Source: an uncultured Myxococcales bacterium
Lineage (GTDB): Bacteria > Myxococcota_A > UBA9042 > CAIXZC01
Direction of reading: 5' to 3'
Assembly: GCA_903895725.1 (NCBI GenBank)
Contig: CAITUV010000045.1
Coordinates: 1-46,939 of the forward strand
Length of the DNA: 46,939 bases
The notes beneath the pieces were generated by a model. It saw only the letters and a program-made list of their open reading frames with translations, was not told the DNA's origin and made no database searches. Shown piece by piece: positions 1 through 8,841 of the stretch. The translations under genes were made by a program, and so were the position numbers. Position 1 is the first letter of the stretch. Each line of letters opens with the position of its first letter.

Positions 1-189
1 GGAGTGAGCACGCCTCAGTCGGGAGTGAGCACGCCTCAGTCGGGAGTGAGCACGCCTCAGTCGGGAGTGAGCACGCCTCAGTCGGGAGTGAGCACGCCTC
101 AGTCGGGAGTGAGCACGCCTCAGGCGGGAGTGAGCACGCCTCAGACGGGAGTGAGCACGCCTCAGACGGGAGTGAGCACGCCTCAGGCG
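1..189 (+). repeat. 21-bp tandem repeat, nine copies
   Basis: The unit ggagtgagcacgcctcagtc plus g is repeated nine times from base 1. The first five units are identical and the later four differ only near the 3' end of the unit (tcg, gcg or acg). It is in frame with the Cys-rich gene and encodes a heptad. The window begins exactly on a unit boundary, so the array probably continues to the left. Confidence 0.95.
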
Positions 190-1524
190 GGGGGCACCTC
201 GTGCGGGTTCGCTGCAGCGCTTCCGCTGGAAGGCCTTCCGCTGGCTGCCCATGGCCCGGATCGCGTGGAGCCGGCGGACCCACCCAAGCAAGCTTGCCAC
301 TCCATCTGTTACCCCAACTGCAAGGGCAAGGAATGCGGCCCGGATGGCTGCGGCGGCTCGTGCGGGGTTTGCCCGGAGGGCGATACCTGTTTCGAGGGCC
401 AGTGCGTCTGCCGGCCGAGCTGCCAGGGGAAGAAGTGCGGCCCGGACGGCTGTGGCGGCTACTGCGGAACCTGCGACAAGGGGAAGTCGTGCCAGGACGG
501 CAAGTGCGTCTGCATCCCGGACTGCACCGGCAAAGAGTGCGGCTCCAACGGCTGCGGAGGGCGCTGCGGGAAGTGCAAGAAGGGGCGGAAGTGCGTGGCG
601 AACCAGTGCGTATGCAAGCCGGACTGCTGCGGGAAGGCGTGTGGACCGGATGGTTGCGGCGGTTCCTGCGGCACGTGCCCCGGGTCGCACGACGTCTGCC
701 AGGGTGGGCAATGCTTCTGCGTGCCGGACTGCGGTGAGAAGGCTTGCGGATCGGATGGTTGCGGGGGCTCGTGCGGAACCTGCCCCGGTGCCCAGGACGT
801 CTGCCTCGGCGGCCAGTGCGTGTGCGTGCCGGATTGCGGTGGCAAGGTGTGCGGCCCGGATGGCTGCGGCGGCTCGTGCGGAACCTGTTCCGGCAATCAG
901 GAGCAGTGCGAGGCGGGCCAGTGCATCTGCATCCCCTACTGCTTCGAGAAGGATTGCGGCCAGGATGGTTGCGGAGGGAGCTGCGGGGACTGCGAGATCG
1001 ACGAGAAGTGCGACCTGGGCCAATGCCGCACCATTGGCGAGAAGGGGGACTGCGAGGACATCCTCCTGTGCGCGGTGGAGTGCACGGTCTACCAGGAGTG
1101 CATCGACGACTGCTTCGACATCGCCAGCATCATGGGACAGGATGCCTATGATGCCATGGTGGAATGCGCCAACACGACCTGTGCGGCGTTCCCGGACGGT
1201 TCTGCGGCCAAGCACCTCTGTCTCATCCAGTTCTGCCCCGGCCCCTGGTCCGATTGCCTGGGAGGATGGGGAGACCGGGACTGCCTCTGGATCCTCCAGT
1301 GCCTGCCGGGGTGCGCCGGCGACCGGCCGTGCCAGTGGAGCTGCATCTTCTCGGGGACCGAGGATGCGCAGGAGCTCTACTGGAAGGCCCAGGTCTGCGT
1401 GTCGAACAACTGCAGCTACTGCGGAAACGACGCGGCCTGCATCCAGCCGTGCGTCGAGATGTACTGTGCCAAGGAGATTCTCACATGTGAGGCGTGCATT
1501 CCCTCGTGCCCCACGTGTCAGTAG
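1..1524 (+). CDS. Cys-rich repeat surface protein, 5' end outside the window
   Basis: The frame is open from the first base, so the gene is probably truncated at its N-terminus. No signal peptide can be seen, and one would be expected for so Cys-rich a protein. Residues 1-63 are nine copies of a seven-residue repeat (G-V-S-T-P-Q-S/A/T). About residues 95-340 hold seven Cys-rich repeats of about 37 residues with the core CGPDGCGGSCGTC, each closed by a CxxGxC and followed by C-x-P-x-C. The last 160 residues are a different Cys-rich domain, ending in IPSCPTCQ. The spacing of cysteines suggests disulfide-bonded extracellular modules. The function is unknown. The repeat core recurs in the gene at the right edge of the window. 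GTG codons occur inside every repeat unit, but none has a properly spaced ribosome-binding site, so initiation inside the repeat is unlikely. Confidence 0.8.
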   Translation, partial: GVSTPQSGVSTPQSGVSTPQSGVSTPQSGVSTPQSGVSTPQAGVSTPQTGVSTPQTGVSTPQAGGTSCGFAAALPLEGLPLAAHGPDRVEPADPPKQACHSICYPNCKGKECGPDGCGGSCGVCPEGDTCFEGQCVCRPSCQGKKCGPDGCGGYCGTCDKGKSCQDGKCVCIPDCTGKECGSNGCGGRCGKCKKGRKCVANQCVCKPDCCGKACGPDGCGGSCGTCPGSHDVCQGGQCFCVPDCGEKACGSDGCGGSCGTCPGAQDVCLGGQCVCVPDCGGKVCGPDGCGGSCGTCSGNQEQCEAGQCICIPYCFEKDCGQDGCGGSCGDCEIDEKCDLGQCRTIGEKGDCEDILLCAVECTVYQECIDDCFDIASIMGQDAYDAMVECANTTCAAFPDGSAAKHLCLIQFCPGPWSDCLGGWGDRDCLWILQCLPGCAGDRPCQWSCIFSGTEDAQELYWKAQVCVSNNCSYCGNDAACIQPCVEMYCAKEILTCEACIPSCPTCQ

Positions 1525-1573
1525 CCTGACCTGGAGCCCAGAGGGATGCATCCCTTCGTGCCCCACGTGCCAG
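1495..1573 (+). repeat. 27-bp direct repeat straddling a stop codon
   Basis: Bases 1495-1521, the last codons of the first gene, recur at 1547-1573 with 24 of 27 positions identical. The second copy lies after the stop codon, in the spacer before the next lipoprotein gene. In another frame it would again encode IPSCPTCQ. It looks like a small tandem duplication of the gene's 3' end. Confidence 0.85.
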
Positions 1574-1629
1574 CAGCCCAAGCCAGCTCTCGAATTGTCT
1601 ATGTGCGGACCCCGTTCACGGAGGGTCGG

Positions 1630-3750
1630 ATGAGCACTTGGATCCGTAGGACATTGCCGTTGCTCCTGCTCCTGTCTGCCGGCTGCTCGGGCCGGAACTC
1701 GCCCACCATGGGAACCTCGGGTGAGGTCAACGTTGTCCCAGACATCCCAATCGACGGGCAGTCGACCCGGCAGGATGCTGAGAACCTGGAGAGTGTCGAC
1801 GGAGGGACCCTCCCCGAGGTGACCGGGGAGACGGGTCCGGCCGACGCCGCCGCGGGCGATCCGGACGGAGCCGGCGCCGATGCCCTGAAGCCCGATGCGC
1901 TGCCCCCTCCTCTCTGCCCCGGGACTGAGCAGCCCTGGTTGAGCAAGGTCTGCTTCAAGTTCTGCCAGAAGATTGCGACCTACGACCTCAGCGACATGTT
2001 TGCTCCCTCTGAGGAGTGCCAGGGCTTCTGCAAGGAGGTTTTGGCCGAGAACCCGGACTGGCTGCCGAATTTCCTGTGTGTCACCATGATCCAGCAACAC
2101 TATCAGTTCAGCAACTGCTGGTGGCCGAAGCCCCTACCCGCCATTCCGGGGTGCGACTCGTGGTGCAACGAGGTGCTCGACTGCGGCATCGAGGACGCGT
2201 ACTACATACCGGACGACCAGTGCCTGTGCGAGGCGACCTGCAACGGGATGTTCGCTCTGACGGGGGAAGCTGCGGAGCCCCTCGTGGCGTGTGCGGCCAA
2301 GGCCCTGGAGGACACCTGCTCCCCGGAGGCCGTGGCCGACTGCTACACCATGCCCCTCAACTGTGAGCAGACCTGCCAGGACTTTCAGCTCCAGTGCGAC
2401 CCGGGGTACACCCTCAAGCCGCTCTTCCCGGACACCAATGCCTGCGTCGAGCAGTGCCAGCAGTCGACCCAGAGCCAGCTCTACACTCTGCAGCTCTGCC
2501 TGGCCATGAACAAGTGCCACGACCCGGCCGTGTGCGGCGGCCTTCCGGAAGAGCCGCTCCCCGGCTGCGCCGAGTTCTGCGACGCATTCCTGGCGCTCTG
2601 TCCGTTTTCCGAGGTCGGCACCGACACGTGCCCCTGGGTGTGCACGGCCGCCGCTTGGTCGCTGGGGAACCCGGCTCCCACGGCGGCCGCCTCCTGCCTG
2701 GACCAGTATGGTACGTGCCCGGGGAACCCCAACGTGGCACTGTTCGCCTGCCTGGCGGGACCGTGCGCCCTGATGTGCCAGGAGGCCCCCAAGAAGTGTG
2801 CCCCGGGCAGTGCCTGGTTCAAGCAGTTCCCCACGACCTCGGCGTGCGAGGAGGTCTGCAGTGGGTTCTCCCCGTTTGAGGCCCAGGCAGCCGGCATGTG
2901 TGCAGTCGTGGGGGGGTGCGACCACCCCGAGGCCTGCCTCGCCCCTCCCGCCTCGCCACTGGAGGGTTGCGCCGACTACTGCCAGTCCCTGCTGGACCTC
3001 TGCCCGTCGGTCGCCTGGCTCGACGCCACCTCCTGCCCGTCGTTCTGCACCGGCGTCGGGATGCAGATCCCCATCATCGACCCGGCCACGGCACCGCTCT
3101 GCCTGGACCAGCTCCAGGACTGCCCCGCAAACCCTGACGACGCGGTCTTCGGCTGCCTGGCGGGCAAATGCGGCACGATGTGCGGCCTCTTCGACTACTG
3201 CAAGTCGGGCAGCCAGTACTACACGCTGTTCGAGTCCAAGTCCGCGTGCAAGGAGCAGTGCGACGCACTCTCCTATGATCAGGCCATCGAGACCGGCTTC
3301 TGCCTGAGCTTTGCCGGGTGCGACAGCGCGTCGTCGTGCTCGAGCCCGCCCGAGCAGCCGCAGGACGGCTGCGACGACTACTGCCAGGCGCTGCTCCAGT
3401 TGTGCCCGGACAACGGAGTGGTCAACGAGATCAACTGTCTCGACGGATGCACCGGGCTTGCCATGGCGATCCCCGTCGCCGCTCCCGAGGCAGCAGGCCA
3501 GTGCATCGAGGCGTTCGATTCCTGCCCCGCCAAACCCCAGGAGGCGGTTTACGGATGCCTGGTTGAGCCTCCCCAAGGCTGCCTGGACGCGTGCGCTGGC
3601 CTCGAGGGCTGTGGTCTGCTCGAAGGTTGGCTGTGCGAGGTTTACTGCTCCGTGCTTGAAGACACTCAGCATTCTTCCTACGAGTGGCTCGTCGCGTGCG
3701 TCGATTCCGCAATGGACTGCCCCGCCATGAAGAAGTGCATCGGGCAGTAG
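1630..3750 (+). CDS. Cys-rich repeat lipoprotein
   Basis: This is a 706-residue protein. The start ATG at 1630 follows GGAGGG with a 4-base spacer. It opens a typical lipoprotein signal (R6-R7, a leucine run, L-S-A-G-C with Cys19). An earlier in-frame ATG at 1546 would bury that signal. An Asp/Pro-rich linker covers about residues 25-95. The rest is Cys-rich and repetitive: three segments contain the pattern P-x-x-GC-x-x-F/Y-C-x-x-x-L-x-LCP at about residues 315, 440 and 580, spaced roughly 130-140 residues, with a degenerate copy near 175. Each is followed by a C-P-x-x-P-x-x-A-x-x-x-CL segment. No enzyme motif is visible. By location signal it is an outer-membrane or surface protein of unknown role. 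It follows the first Cys-rich gene by 105 bases and may be co-transcribed with it. Confidence 0.85.
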   Translation: MSTWIRRTLPLLLLLSAGCSGRNSPTMGTSGEVNVVPDIPIDGQSTRQDAENLESVDGGTLPEVTGETGPADAAAGDPDGAGADALKPDALPPPLCPGTEQPWLSKVCFKFCQKIATYDLSDMFAPSEECQGFCKEVLAENPDWLPNFLCVTMIQQHYQFSNCWWPKPLPAIPGCDSWCNEVLDCGIEDAYYIPDDQCLCEATCNGMFALTGEAAEPLVACAAKALEDTCSPEAVADCYTMPLNCEQTCQDFQLQCDPGYTLKPLFPDTNACVEQCQQSTQSQLYTLQLCLAMNKCHDPAVCGGLPEEPLPGCAEFCDAFLALCPFSEVGTDTCPWVCTAAAWSLGNPAPTAAASCLDQYGTCPGNPNVALFACLAGPCALMCQEAPKKCAPGSAWFKQFPTTSACEEVCSGFSPFEAQAAGMCAVVGGCDHPEACLAPPASPLEGCADYCQSLLDLCPSVAWLDATSCPSFCTGVGMQIPIIDPATAPLCLDQLQDCPANPDDAVFGCLAGKCGTMCGLFDYCKSGSQYYTLFESKSACKEQCDALSYDQAIETGFCLSFAGCDSASSCSSPPEQPQDGCDDYCQALLQLCPDNGVVNEINCLDGCTGLAMAIPVAAPEAAGQCIEAFDSCPAKPQEAVYGCLVEPPQGCLDACAGLEGCGLLEGWLCEVYCSVLEDTQHSSYEWLVACVDSAMDCPAMKKCIGQ

Positions 3751-3766
3751 GGGATCGCATCACAGA

Positions 3767-3789
3767 CTGAGGCCTGGAAAGGGCCTCAG
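3767..3789. terminator. Hairpin between convergent genes
   Basis: CTGAGGCC (3767-3774) pairs perfectly with GGCCTCAG (3782-3789) around a 7-base loop. It lies 17 bases after the stop of the plus-strand lipoprotein and 55 bases beyond the stop of the minus-strand cytochrome. It could therefore end transcription from both sides. There is no U-tract, so it is only a terminator-like structure. Confidence 0.5.
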
Positions 3790-3843
3790 GATTCAGAATG
3801 TGGAAGAGATTCTCGAGCGGGAGGGAACCGCTACGGGCTCAGG

Positions 3844-6800
3844 CTACGGACGCTTGAACTTGCTCACGTCGCCGCCCAGGTCCGCGATGGAGTCGATGAG
3901 GACCTGCGCCATGTAGTCGGTGTTGTGGGCCCACGCACCCGGCTCCTTGTGGGAGACCTGGAAGTTGTGGGAGGCCTTGATCAGCGCAGCGGTCCAGCCG
4001 GAGTACTTGTTGCCGCTGTTGAGCTCGTCCGGATCCGCAACGCCGTTCCCGTTCTTGTCGTTAAGGAAGTAGGGATAGGTGTTGGCATCATACACGAGCG
4101 CCTTGCCAGCGGCCTTGCCGACGGCCTGCATCTGGGCGTAGAGAGCATCGGACAGACCGTTGATCTCGTCGGCCAGCTTCTCGGTGTTGTTGCCGTCGCC
4201 GTCGTAGTCCAGGGTCCTGTTCTTGCGGACCTTGGTCAGATCACCGGCGGCCTCGCTGTGGCAGCCCTTGCAGGATGCGAACAGCTCGGCCTTGAAGGTG
4301 TGATCCTCTGGCGAGAGGTTGTGGCAGTAGGTGCATTTGGCGGAATTCGGGTCGAAGTGAGCGAATTTCGCGGCGTAGGTCTTGCCCGTATACTCGTAGA
4401 GCACGCCGGCATCCTTGCCCCACTGCACGGCAGCGGCCGGCAGGTAGTGGACGTTCTTGAAGGACAGGGTACCGCCGCCATTGATCATGGTGTCGATGCT
4501 GGTCTTCGACTCACGCCCCATGTGGCAGCTTGCGCACAGGAGCGAGTCATCCGGGTTGGCCGCATCGTTCTTGACGACCTTGGTGCTCGGGAACGTGATC
4601 TGCGCAATGTACTTGCGCGGAGCGCCGCTGGCGTAGTTCACGTCGGTGTGGCAGGTCATGCAGTTCAGGCCATCCGAAACAGGCTGCGACTGCAGGGTAT
4701 CGACGCCGTACTTGGCGTACAGCTCGAAGCCCGTCGGGGAGTGGCAGCGGGCACAGGACGAGGGCACGGCCCCATCCACGTCCCAGTGACGCCACGGCTC
4801 GGCGCCGGAATCGAAGTGGCCTTCGCCGGTGCGGTGCAGGCCGGTCATGTTGACGGTGACCTTCGTCCCCAGGTCCTCCATGGAATCATAGAGCAGCTGG
4901 ACGATGTACTTGGCGTTGTGGGCAAACGCGCCCGGATCCTTGTGCGCGTACTGGTAGTTGAACGCGGCCTTCAGCAGGCGGGGAGTCCAGGGAGCGAACT
5001 TGTTGGCGCTGACGGTCTCGTCCGCGTCGGGCAGGCCGTTGCCGTTCGTGTCCTTGAAGTAATAGGGGTACGCTGCCGAGGAGTACACGATGCCGGTCCC
5101 GATCACGGTCTTGGCATAGGACTGCATCGCTGCGTAGAGCTTGTCCGACAGGGTCTCCAGCTCTTCCTTGATTCCTTCCTCGATGTCAGCGTCGCCGTCG
5201 AAGTCGACGCCCGAGCCCGGCATGCGGATCTCTTCGACCTTGGCGAGGTCGGTGGCACCCGCGTGGCAGGTGGCACACTGAGCGGTCTGAACTTCGAGCG
5301 TGTGCGGATCGTGGCAGTTGTTGCAGTTCTGGAAGCCCTGGGCATGGGGGAAGCGGCCATCGTAGTGCTTGCCCGCGTACTGATAGCCGCCTTTCACCTG
5401 GCCGCCGAACAGGGTGGCACCGGCAGCAAAGTAATGGATGTTCTTGAAGCCGAGCTTGCCGTCACCCTTGCTGTCGGCGTCGACGTAGGAGACGTTGTCG
5501 GCAATGGCCTTGTCGACCGACACGGTGGACTCACGGCCCTGGTGGCACAGCATGCAGCGCGACTCGTCGCCCAGCCCGGTGACGACGGCTCCGGACGGGA
5601 AGGTCACGGTATCGAGCGTCGCAGTGGCCGAGTTGTGGCACGCGGTGCAGCTCACCACGGTGCCGATGGGGGCATTCTTGTCCACCTTGCCGACCGTCGA
5701 GCCGTCGACACCCAGGAAGTCCAGGTAGCCGGGCGTGCTGTGGCACTTGGCGCAGGTCGACGGGACCTCGGGAGGATTGGCATCGTTCCAGTCGTTGAAC
5801 GCGATGGCGTCGAAGTCCGCGTGGCCCGACTTCTCCCAGAGCTGCTCAAACGGAACCTCCGGCACGTAGTCCATGACCACGATGCCCTGCTGGCCGACGG
5901 CCAGGGAGTCCTTGCCCGTGGCGGTGATGATGGCGGTGCCGGGGGCAACGGCCGTCACGACGCCGGCAGCATCCACCGTGGCAACGGCGGCGTTGTCCGA
6001 CTTCCAGTCGTACGCGCTGTCATTTCCATTGGCGGTGGTGGCCTTGAACTCCTTGGCCTCCCCTTCAACGGCCGACAGAGGGCCCACGACCGTAACGACC
6101 GGGTCGGGCGGCGGGATCTCGTCCCACACGTACACGTTCCAGTCCGCAGTGGCAGCCGTATCCTTGCCGGTGACGGTGATGACGACCGGGCCGATGGCCA
6201 GGCCGGTCACGACGCCGTCGACCACGGTAGCGATCGCCTCGTCGGAGGACTTCCAGTCATAGCCGGAATCCTCGCCATAGACGGTGGCGGCAGTCAGGGT
6301 GAGGGTCTCGCCCAGCTTCACGGCCGCGGCGCCGCTCACCTTGACCTCGGGGGCCGGAGGCGGAACCACGACGAAGACGTACACGTTGAAGTCATCGCTC
6401 GCGCCGGTATCCTTGCCGGTGGCGGTGATGACGACAGGGCCCTCGGCCACGCCGGTCACGATGCCGTCGGCGTCGACCGTGGCGATCGCCTCGTCCGACG
6501 AGGCCCAGTCATAGCCGGAATCGTCGCCGTCCGTGGTGGCAGCGGTCAGCGTGATGGTCTCGCCGATCTTGACCGAAGACGGGCCGGACACGGCCACTTT
6601 CGGGGTCGGGGGGACCACGACGAAGACGTACACGTTGTACTGGTCCTTCGCGCCGGTATCCTTGCCGGTGGCGGTGATGACGACGGGGCCCTCGGCCACG
6701 CCGGTCACGACGCCGTCGGCCACGGTGGCGATCGCCTCGTCCGAGGAGGCCCAGTCATAGCCGGAATCCTCACCGTCCGTGGTGGTGGCTTCGAGCGTGA

Positions 6801-7464
6801 TGGTCTCGCCGATCTTGACGGCCGACGGGCCGGAGATCGTGACCTTGGGCTCCGGAAGCGGCGGCTCGTCGGTCTCGAACACATAGACGTTCCAGGTGCC
6901 CTTCTCGCCGGTCTCCTTGCCGGTGGCGGTGATGGTGACCGAACCCTCGGCCACACCGGTCACCTCCCCCTTCTCGTCAACCGTGGCGATCCCGGCCTCG
7001 GAGGACTCCCACGTGTAGGCGGTATCCTCGCCGTCGACCGTCTCGGCTTCCAGCGTAATGGCCTGGCCCACTTCGACCAGGGCGGGACCGGACACGAACA
7101 CGCGGGCGGGCTTGCCCGGCTCCACAGCGGCGGCAAACACGTGCACGCCCCAGGTGCCGGCTGCACCGGTCTGCTTGCCGGTGGCGGTGATGATGGCGGT
7201 GCCCTCGGCCACGCCGGTCACGACGCCGTCGGCGCCTACGGTGGCGACGTTGGCATCGCTGGTCGACCACTCGTACTCGGCGTCGGTACCGTCGTTCGTA
7301 GTTGCGGTGAAAGTCGCGGTCTTGCCGACCTCGATGGCCACGTCACCTTGCACGCTCACCGTCGGCGCGGGTACTTCCTTGGTGACTTCCTTGGTATCGC
7401 CGCCGCACGACGCTACGAACGCCGCCAGCAGGACACCCCCCAGAAACAGAGACAGTCGTCGCAT
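3844..7464 (-). CDS. Decahaem c-type cytochrome lipoprotein with six Ig-like domains
   Basis: This is a 1206-residue protein. The ATG at 7464 follows GGGGAGGG and starts a lipoprotein signal ending V-A-S-C (Cys20). An upstream in-frame start would place 34 unlikely residues before it. About residues 30-540 hold six bacterial Ig-like (Big_2-type) domains, each with S-D/E-x-x-I/V-A-T-V and G-V-V-T-G-V-A-x-G signatures. The C-terminal half has ten CxxCH haem-attachment motifs between about residues 571 and 1066. They fall into two similar pentahaem modules (CAKCH, CTACH, CMLCH, CNNCH, CATCH; then CARCH, CMTCH, CASCH, CTYCH, CKGCH). Each module ends with Asp-rich EF-hand-like loops (D-x-N-G-N-G-x-x-D) and a segment rich in A-H-N and D-S. 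This fits an outer-membrane electron carrier on an Ig-like stalk. No cytochrome-maturation, porin or partner cytochrome gene is nearby, so the redox partner is unknown. Confidence 0.93.
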   Translation of the reverse strand: MRRLSLFLGGVLLAAFVASCGGDTKEVTKEVPAPTVSVQGDVAIEVGKTATFTATTNDGTDAEYEWSTSDANVATVGADGVVTGVAEGTAIITATGKQTGAAGTWGVHVFAAAVEPGKPARVFVSGPALVEVGQAITLEAETVDGEDTAYTWESSEAGIATVDEKGEVTGVAEGSVTITATGKETGEKGTWNVYVFETDEPPLPEPKVTISGPSAVKIGETITLEATTTDGEDSGYDWASSDEAIATVADGVVTGVAEGPVVITATGKDTGAKDQYNVYVFVVVPPTPKVAVSGPSSVKIGETITLTAATTDGDDSGYDWASSDEAIATVDADGIVTGVAEGPVVITATGKDTGASDDFNVYVFVVVPPPAPEVKVSGAAAVKLGETLTLTAATVYGEDSGYDWKSSDEAIATVVDGVVTGLAIGPVVITVTGKDTAATADWNVYVWDEIPPPDPVVTVVGPLSAVEGEAKEFKATTANGNDSAYDWKSDNAAVATVDAAGVVTAVAPGTAIITATGKDSLAVGQQGIVVMDYVPEVPFEQLWEKSGHADFDAIAFNDWNDANPPEVPSTCAKCHSTPGYLDFLGVDGSTVGKVDKNAPIGTVVSCTACHNSATATLDTVTFPSGAVVTGLGDESRCMLCHQGRESTVSVDKAIADNVSYVDADSKGDGKLGFKNIHYFAAGATLFGGQVKGGYQYAGKHYDGRFPHAQGFQNCNNCHDPHTLEVQTAQCATCHAGATDLAKVEEIRMPGSGVDFDGDADIEEGIKEELETLSDKLYAAMQSYAKTVIGTGIVYSSAAYPYYFKDTNGNGLPDADETVSANKFAPWTPRLLKAAFNYQYAHKDPGAFAHNAKYIVQLLYDSMEDLGTKVTVNMTGLHRTGEGHFDSGAEPWRHWDVDGAVPSSCARCHSPTGFELYAKYGVDTLQSQPVSDGLNCMTCHTDVNYASGAPRKYIAQITFPSTKVVKNDAANPDDSLLCASCHMGRESKTSIDTMINGGGTLSFKNVHYLPAAAVQWGKDAGVLYEYTGKTYAAKFAHFDPNSAKCTYCHNLSPEDHTFKAELFASCKGCHSEAAGDLTKVRKNRTLDYDGDGNNTEKLADEINGLSDALYAQMQAVGKAAGKALVYDANTYPYFLNDKNGNGVADPDELNSGNKYSGWTAALIKASHNFQVSHKEPGAWAHNTDYMAQVLIDSIADLGGDVSKFKRP

Positions 7465-7786
7465 GTGTTCCCTCCCCTTTTTCCACTGGTCCAACGCCGT
7501 CCCCCACCTGGAAGACGGCTCAATTCTCCAATGACCAAACCGCCGAGCCGATGCAGAGCCCCGCACAGGCCCGGACCATTAATCCAATTCCTGATAAGGC
7601 ATTTCAAGATCTTTTTCCACCTCTTTTTGTTCCGGAGCCCGATTTTCCTTGCCCTCGTCCCCGTGGATCTTTCCCACCGAATCGGTCTGAATGGACGGAT
7701 CCCGCCGGAAATACTAGCGTTCCGCTTGCCTGGAGTGGCGCGTCGCCCGCCTCGAAGTCGGGGGCACTCAGCTGAATTCCGAATGA
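7465..7786. other. Intergenic leader region of the cytochrome gene
   Basis: This 322-base gap lies between the cytochrome start and the end of the PAP2 gene (both minus strand). I see no gene in it. It is more AT-rich than its surroundings. It holds a promoter candidate at 7578-7607 and an inverted repeat (GCCGTC 7496-7501 with GACGGC 7514-7519) that would form a hairpin in the cytochrome mRNA leader. I looked for a c-di-GMP (GEMM) riboswitch here and did not find one. Confidence 0.5.
7578..7607 (-). promoter_or_regulatory. Candidate promoter of the decahaem cytochrome
   Basis: Read on the minus strand, TTGAAA (7607-7602) and ATTAAT (7583-7578) are separated by 18 bases. The -35 matches the sigma-70 consensus at 5 of 6 positions and the -10 at 4 of 6. 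The leader would be about 105 bases long. This is found by eye only. Confidence 0.35.
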
Positions 7787-8770
7787 CTACAGTACCCAGA
7801 GAGCAGACAGTCCGAGCATCCCCTGGGTGGGAGTTCCCCAGGGCAGGATTCCGACGAACCGAGTGGGATCGTCCAACTGCACGCGGATGGGCCGGCCGTC
7901 CCGGTACCGGTATCGACTCGACCGGTGCTCGAGCATCCACTTGCCGATGAAGTACCCCATCGGAGCCCCCCACACCACGTCCGATATGAAGTGCTGGTTG
8001 TTGTAGAGCACCGAAACCGAAATGTAGGCCCAGGCCGCGTACCCGAGGTAGTCCAGCCAAGGCTCGTCGAAGTACCCCATCATCAGGGTCGAAAGGGCAA
8101 AGACCGACGCCGTGTGCCCGGACGGGGTCCCTGCCGGGAAGAACCCCGGGCCCGCGCTCGGCCCGTAGACGATGCCCAGCCCATCCCCCTGCTCCGGCCC
8201 CTCCCGTCCCACCAGCAGCTTCTGGCTGACGTGAAGGGCCTGCGTAATCCCCAGCGTCTCCAGCATCAGGGACGACATCTCCAGCAGATCGGGCTCCTCG
8301 AGTGACAGCCCGGCAAGGGCGAATGCCCCGATGAGACAGAACCCGAAGGCACTGAACCGCTCGGTGGTGAGGCGCGGAAACACGCTGTCCAGGAAATCCG
8401 TGCGCCGCTCCTGGATCCAGAACTGCAACCGGGCATCCGGAGAAGGATTCGTCGGCGCCATGAAGGCCAGTGTCCCCGCGGCAGTCAGTCCCGCATACGT
8501 CCAGTCCATCCCATCCCAGTAGACGAAGTTGACGGTGGTGCCGACCAGCGAGGAGAAGAAGCGGGGCACGATGTTCGCCGGGTAGCGCAGATCATCGGAC
8601 TTATAGAAGGGAAGGGGCCGCCCCGGCTCGCGGCCGGAGTCGGTGGCCCCAATGCCCGCCGAGGGCTCGACCATCGGCCTCCACGGCTCTCCTGCAACGC
8701 CGCGGCCTGTCGACGCACAGCCTGCCGCCAGCAGAACCAGAAGCCAGAACGTCGCCGGCCGCAGGCCCAC
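7787..8770 (-). CDS. PAP2-superfamily lipoprotein, divergent active site
   Basis: This is a 327-residue protein. The GTG at 8770 is preceded by GGGGGGA at suitable distance and begins a signal ending L-A-A-G-C (Cys18); the frame stays open far upstream but without signal-peptide character. The C-terminal half has the three PAP2 (type 2 phosphatidic acid phosphatase) regions: K-L-L-V-G-R-E-G-P, then T-P-S-G-H-T, then S-V-L-Y-N-N-Q-H-F-I-S-D. PSGH and the HxxxD pair are intact. The Arg expected before Pro in the first motif is Gly, and the Arg after Ser in the third is Val. The family removes phosphate from membrane lipids (lipid A, PGP, undecaprenyl diphosphate) outside the cytoplasm. Here activity is uncertain because two phosphate-binding arginines are missing. 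Several hydrophobic segments suggest a membrane-embedded body. Confidence 0.8.
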   Translation of the reverse strand: MGLRPATFWLLVLLAAGCASTGRGVAGEPWRPMVEPSAGIGATDSGREPGRPLPFYKSDDLRYPANIVPRFFSSLVGTTVNFVYWDGMDWTYAGLTAAGTLAFMAPTNPSPDARLQFWIQERRTDFLDSVFPRLTTERFSAFGFCLIGAFALAGLSLEEPDLLEMSSLMLETLGITQALHVSQKLLVGREGPEQGDGLGIVYGPSAGPGFFPAGTPSGHTASVFALSTLMMGYFDEPWLDYLGYAAWAYISVSVLYNNQHFISDVVWGAPMGYFIGKWMLEHRSSRYRYRDGRPIRVQLDDPTRFVGILPWGTPTQGMLGLSALWVL

Positions 8771-8841
8771 GTTGTCCCCCCGTCGCTCCGGTCCGGAAGG
8801 ATAGCGCCAACACCTTCCGCTGTCGACCCGCAAAAAAAAAC

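Noticed and set aside
1..189. CRISPR array at the left edge
   Set aside because: The units are contiguous with no spacers and keep an open frame.
7465..7600. c-di-GMP riboswitch in the cytochrome leader
   Set aside because: Multihaem cytochromes often have one, but the conserved core and tetraloop sequences of GEMM are not present; only a simple hairpin is seen.
3925..7950. A 1341-codon open frame antisense to the decahaem cytochrome
   Set aside because: It lacks a ribosome-binding site, has no recognisable domain, and its composition (Gly, Arg, His, Val, Asp) is what the GC-rich codon pattern gives on the opposite strand of a real gene.
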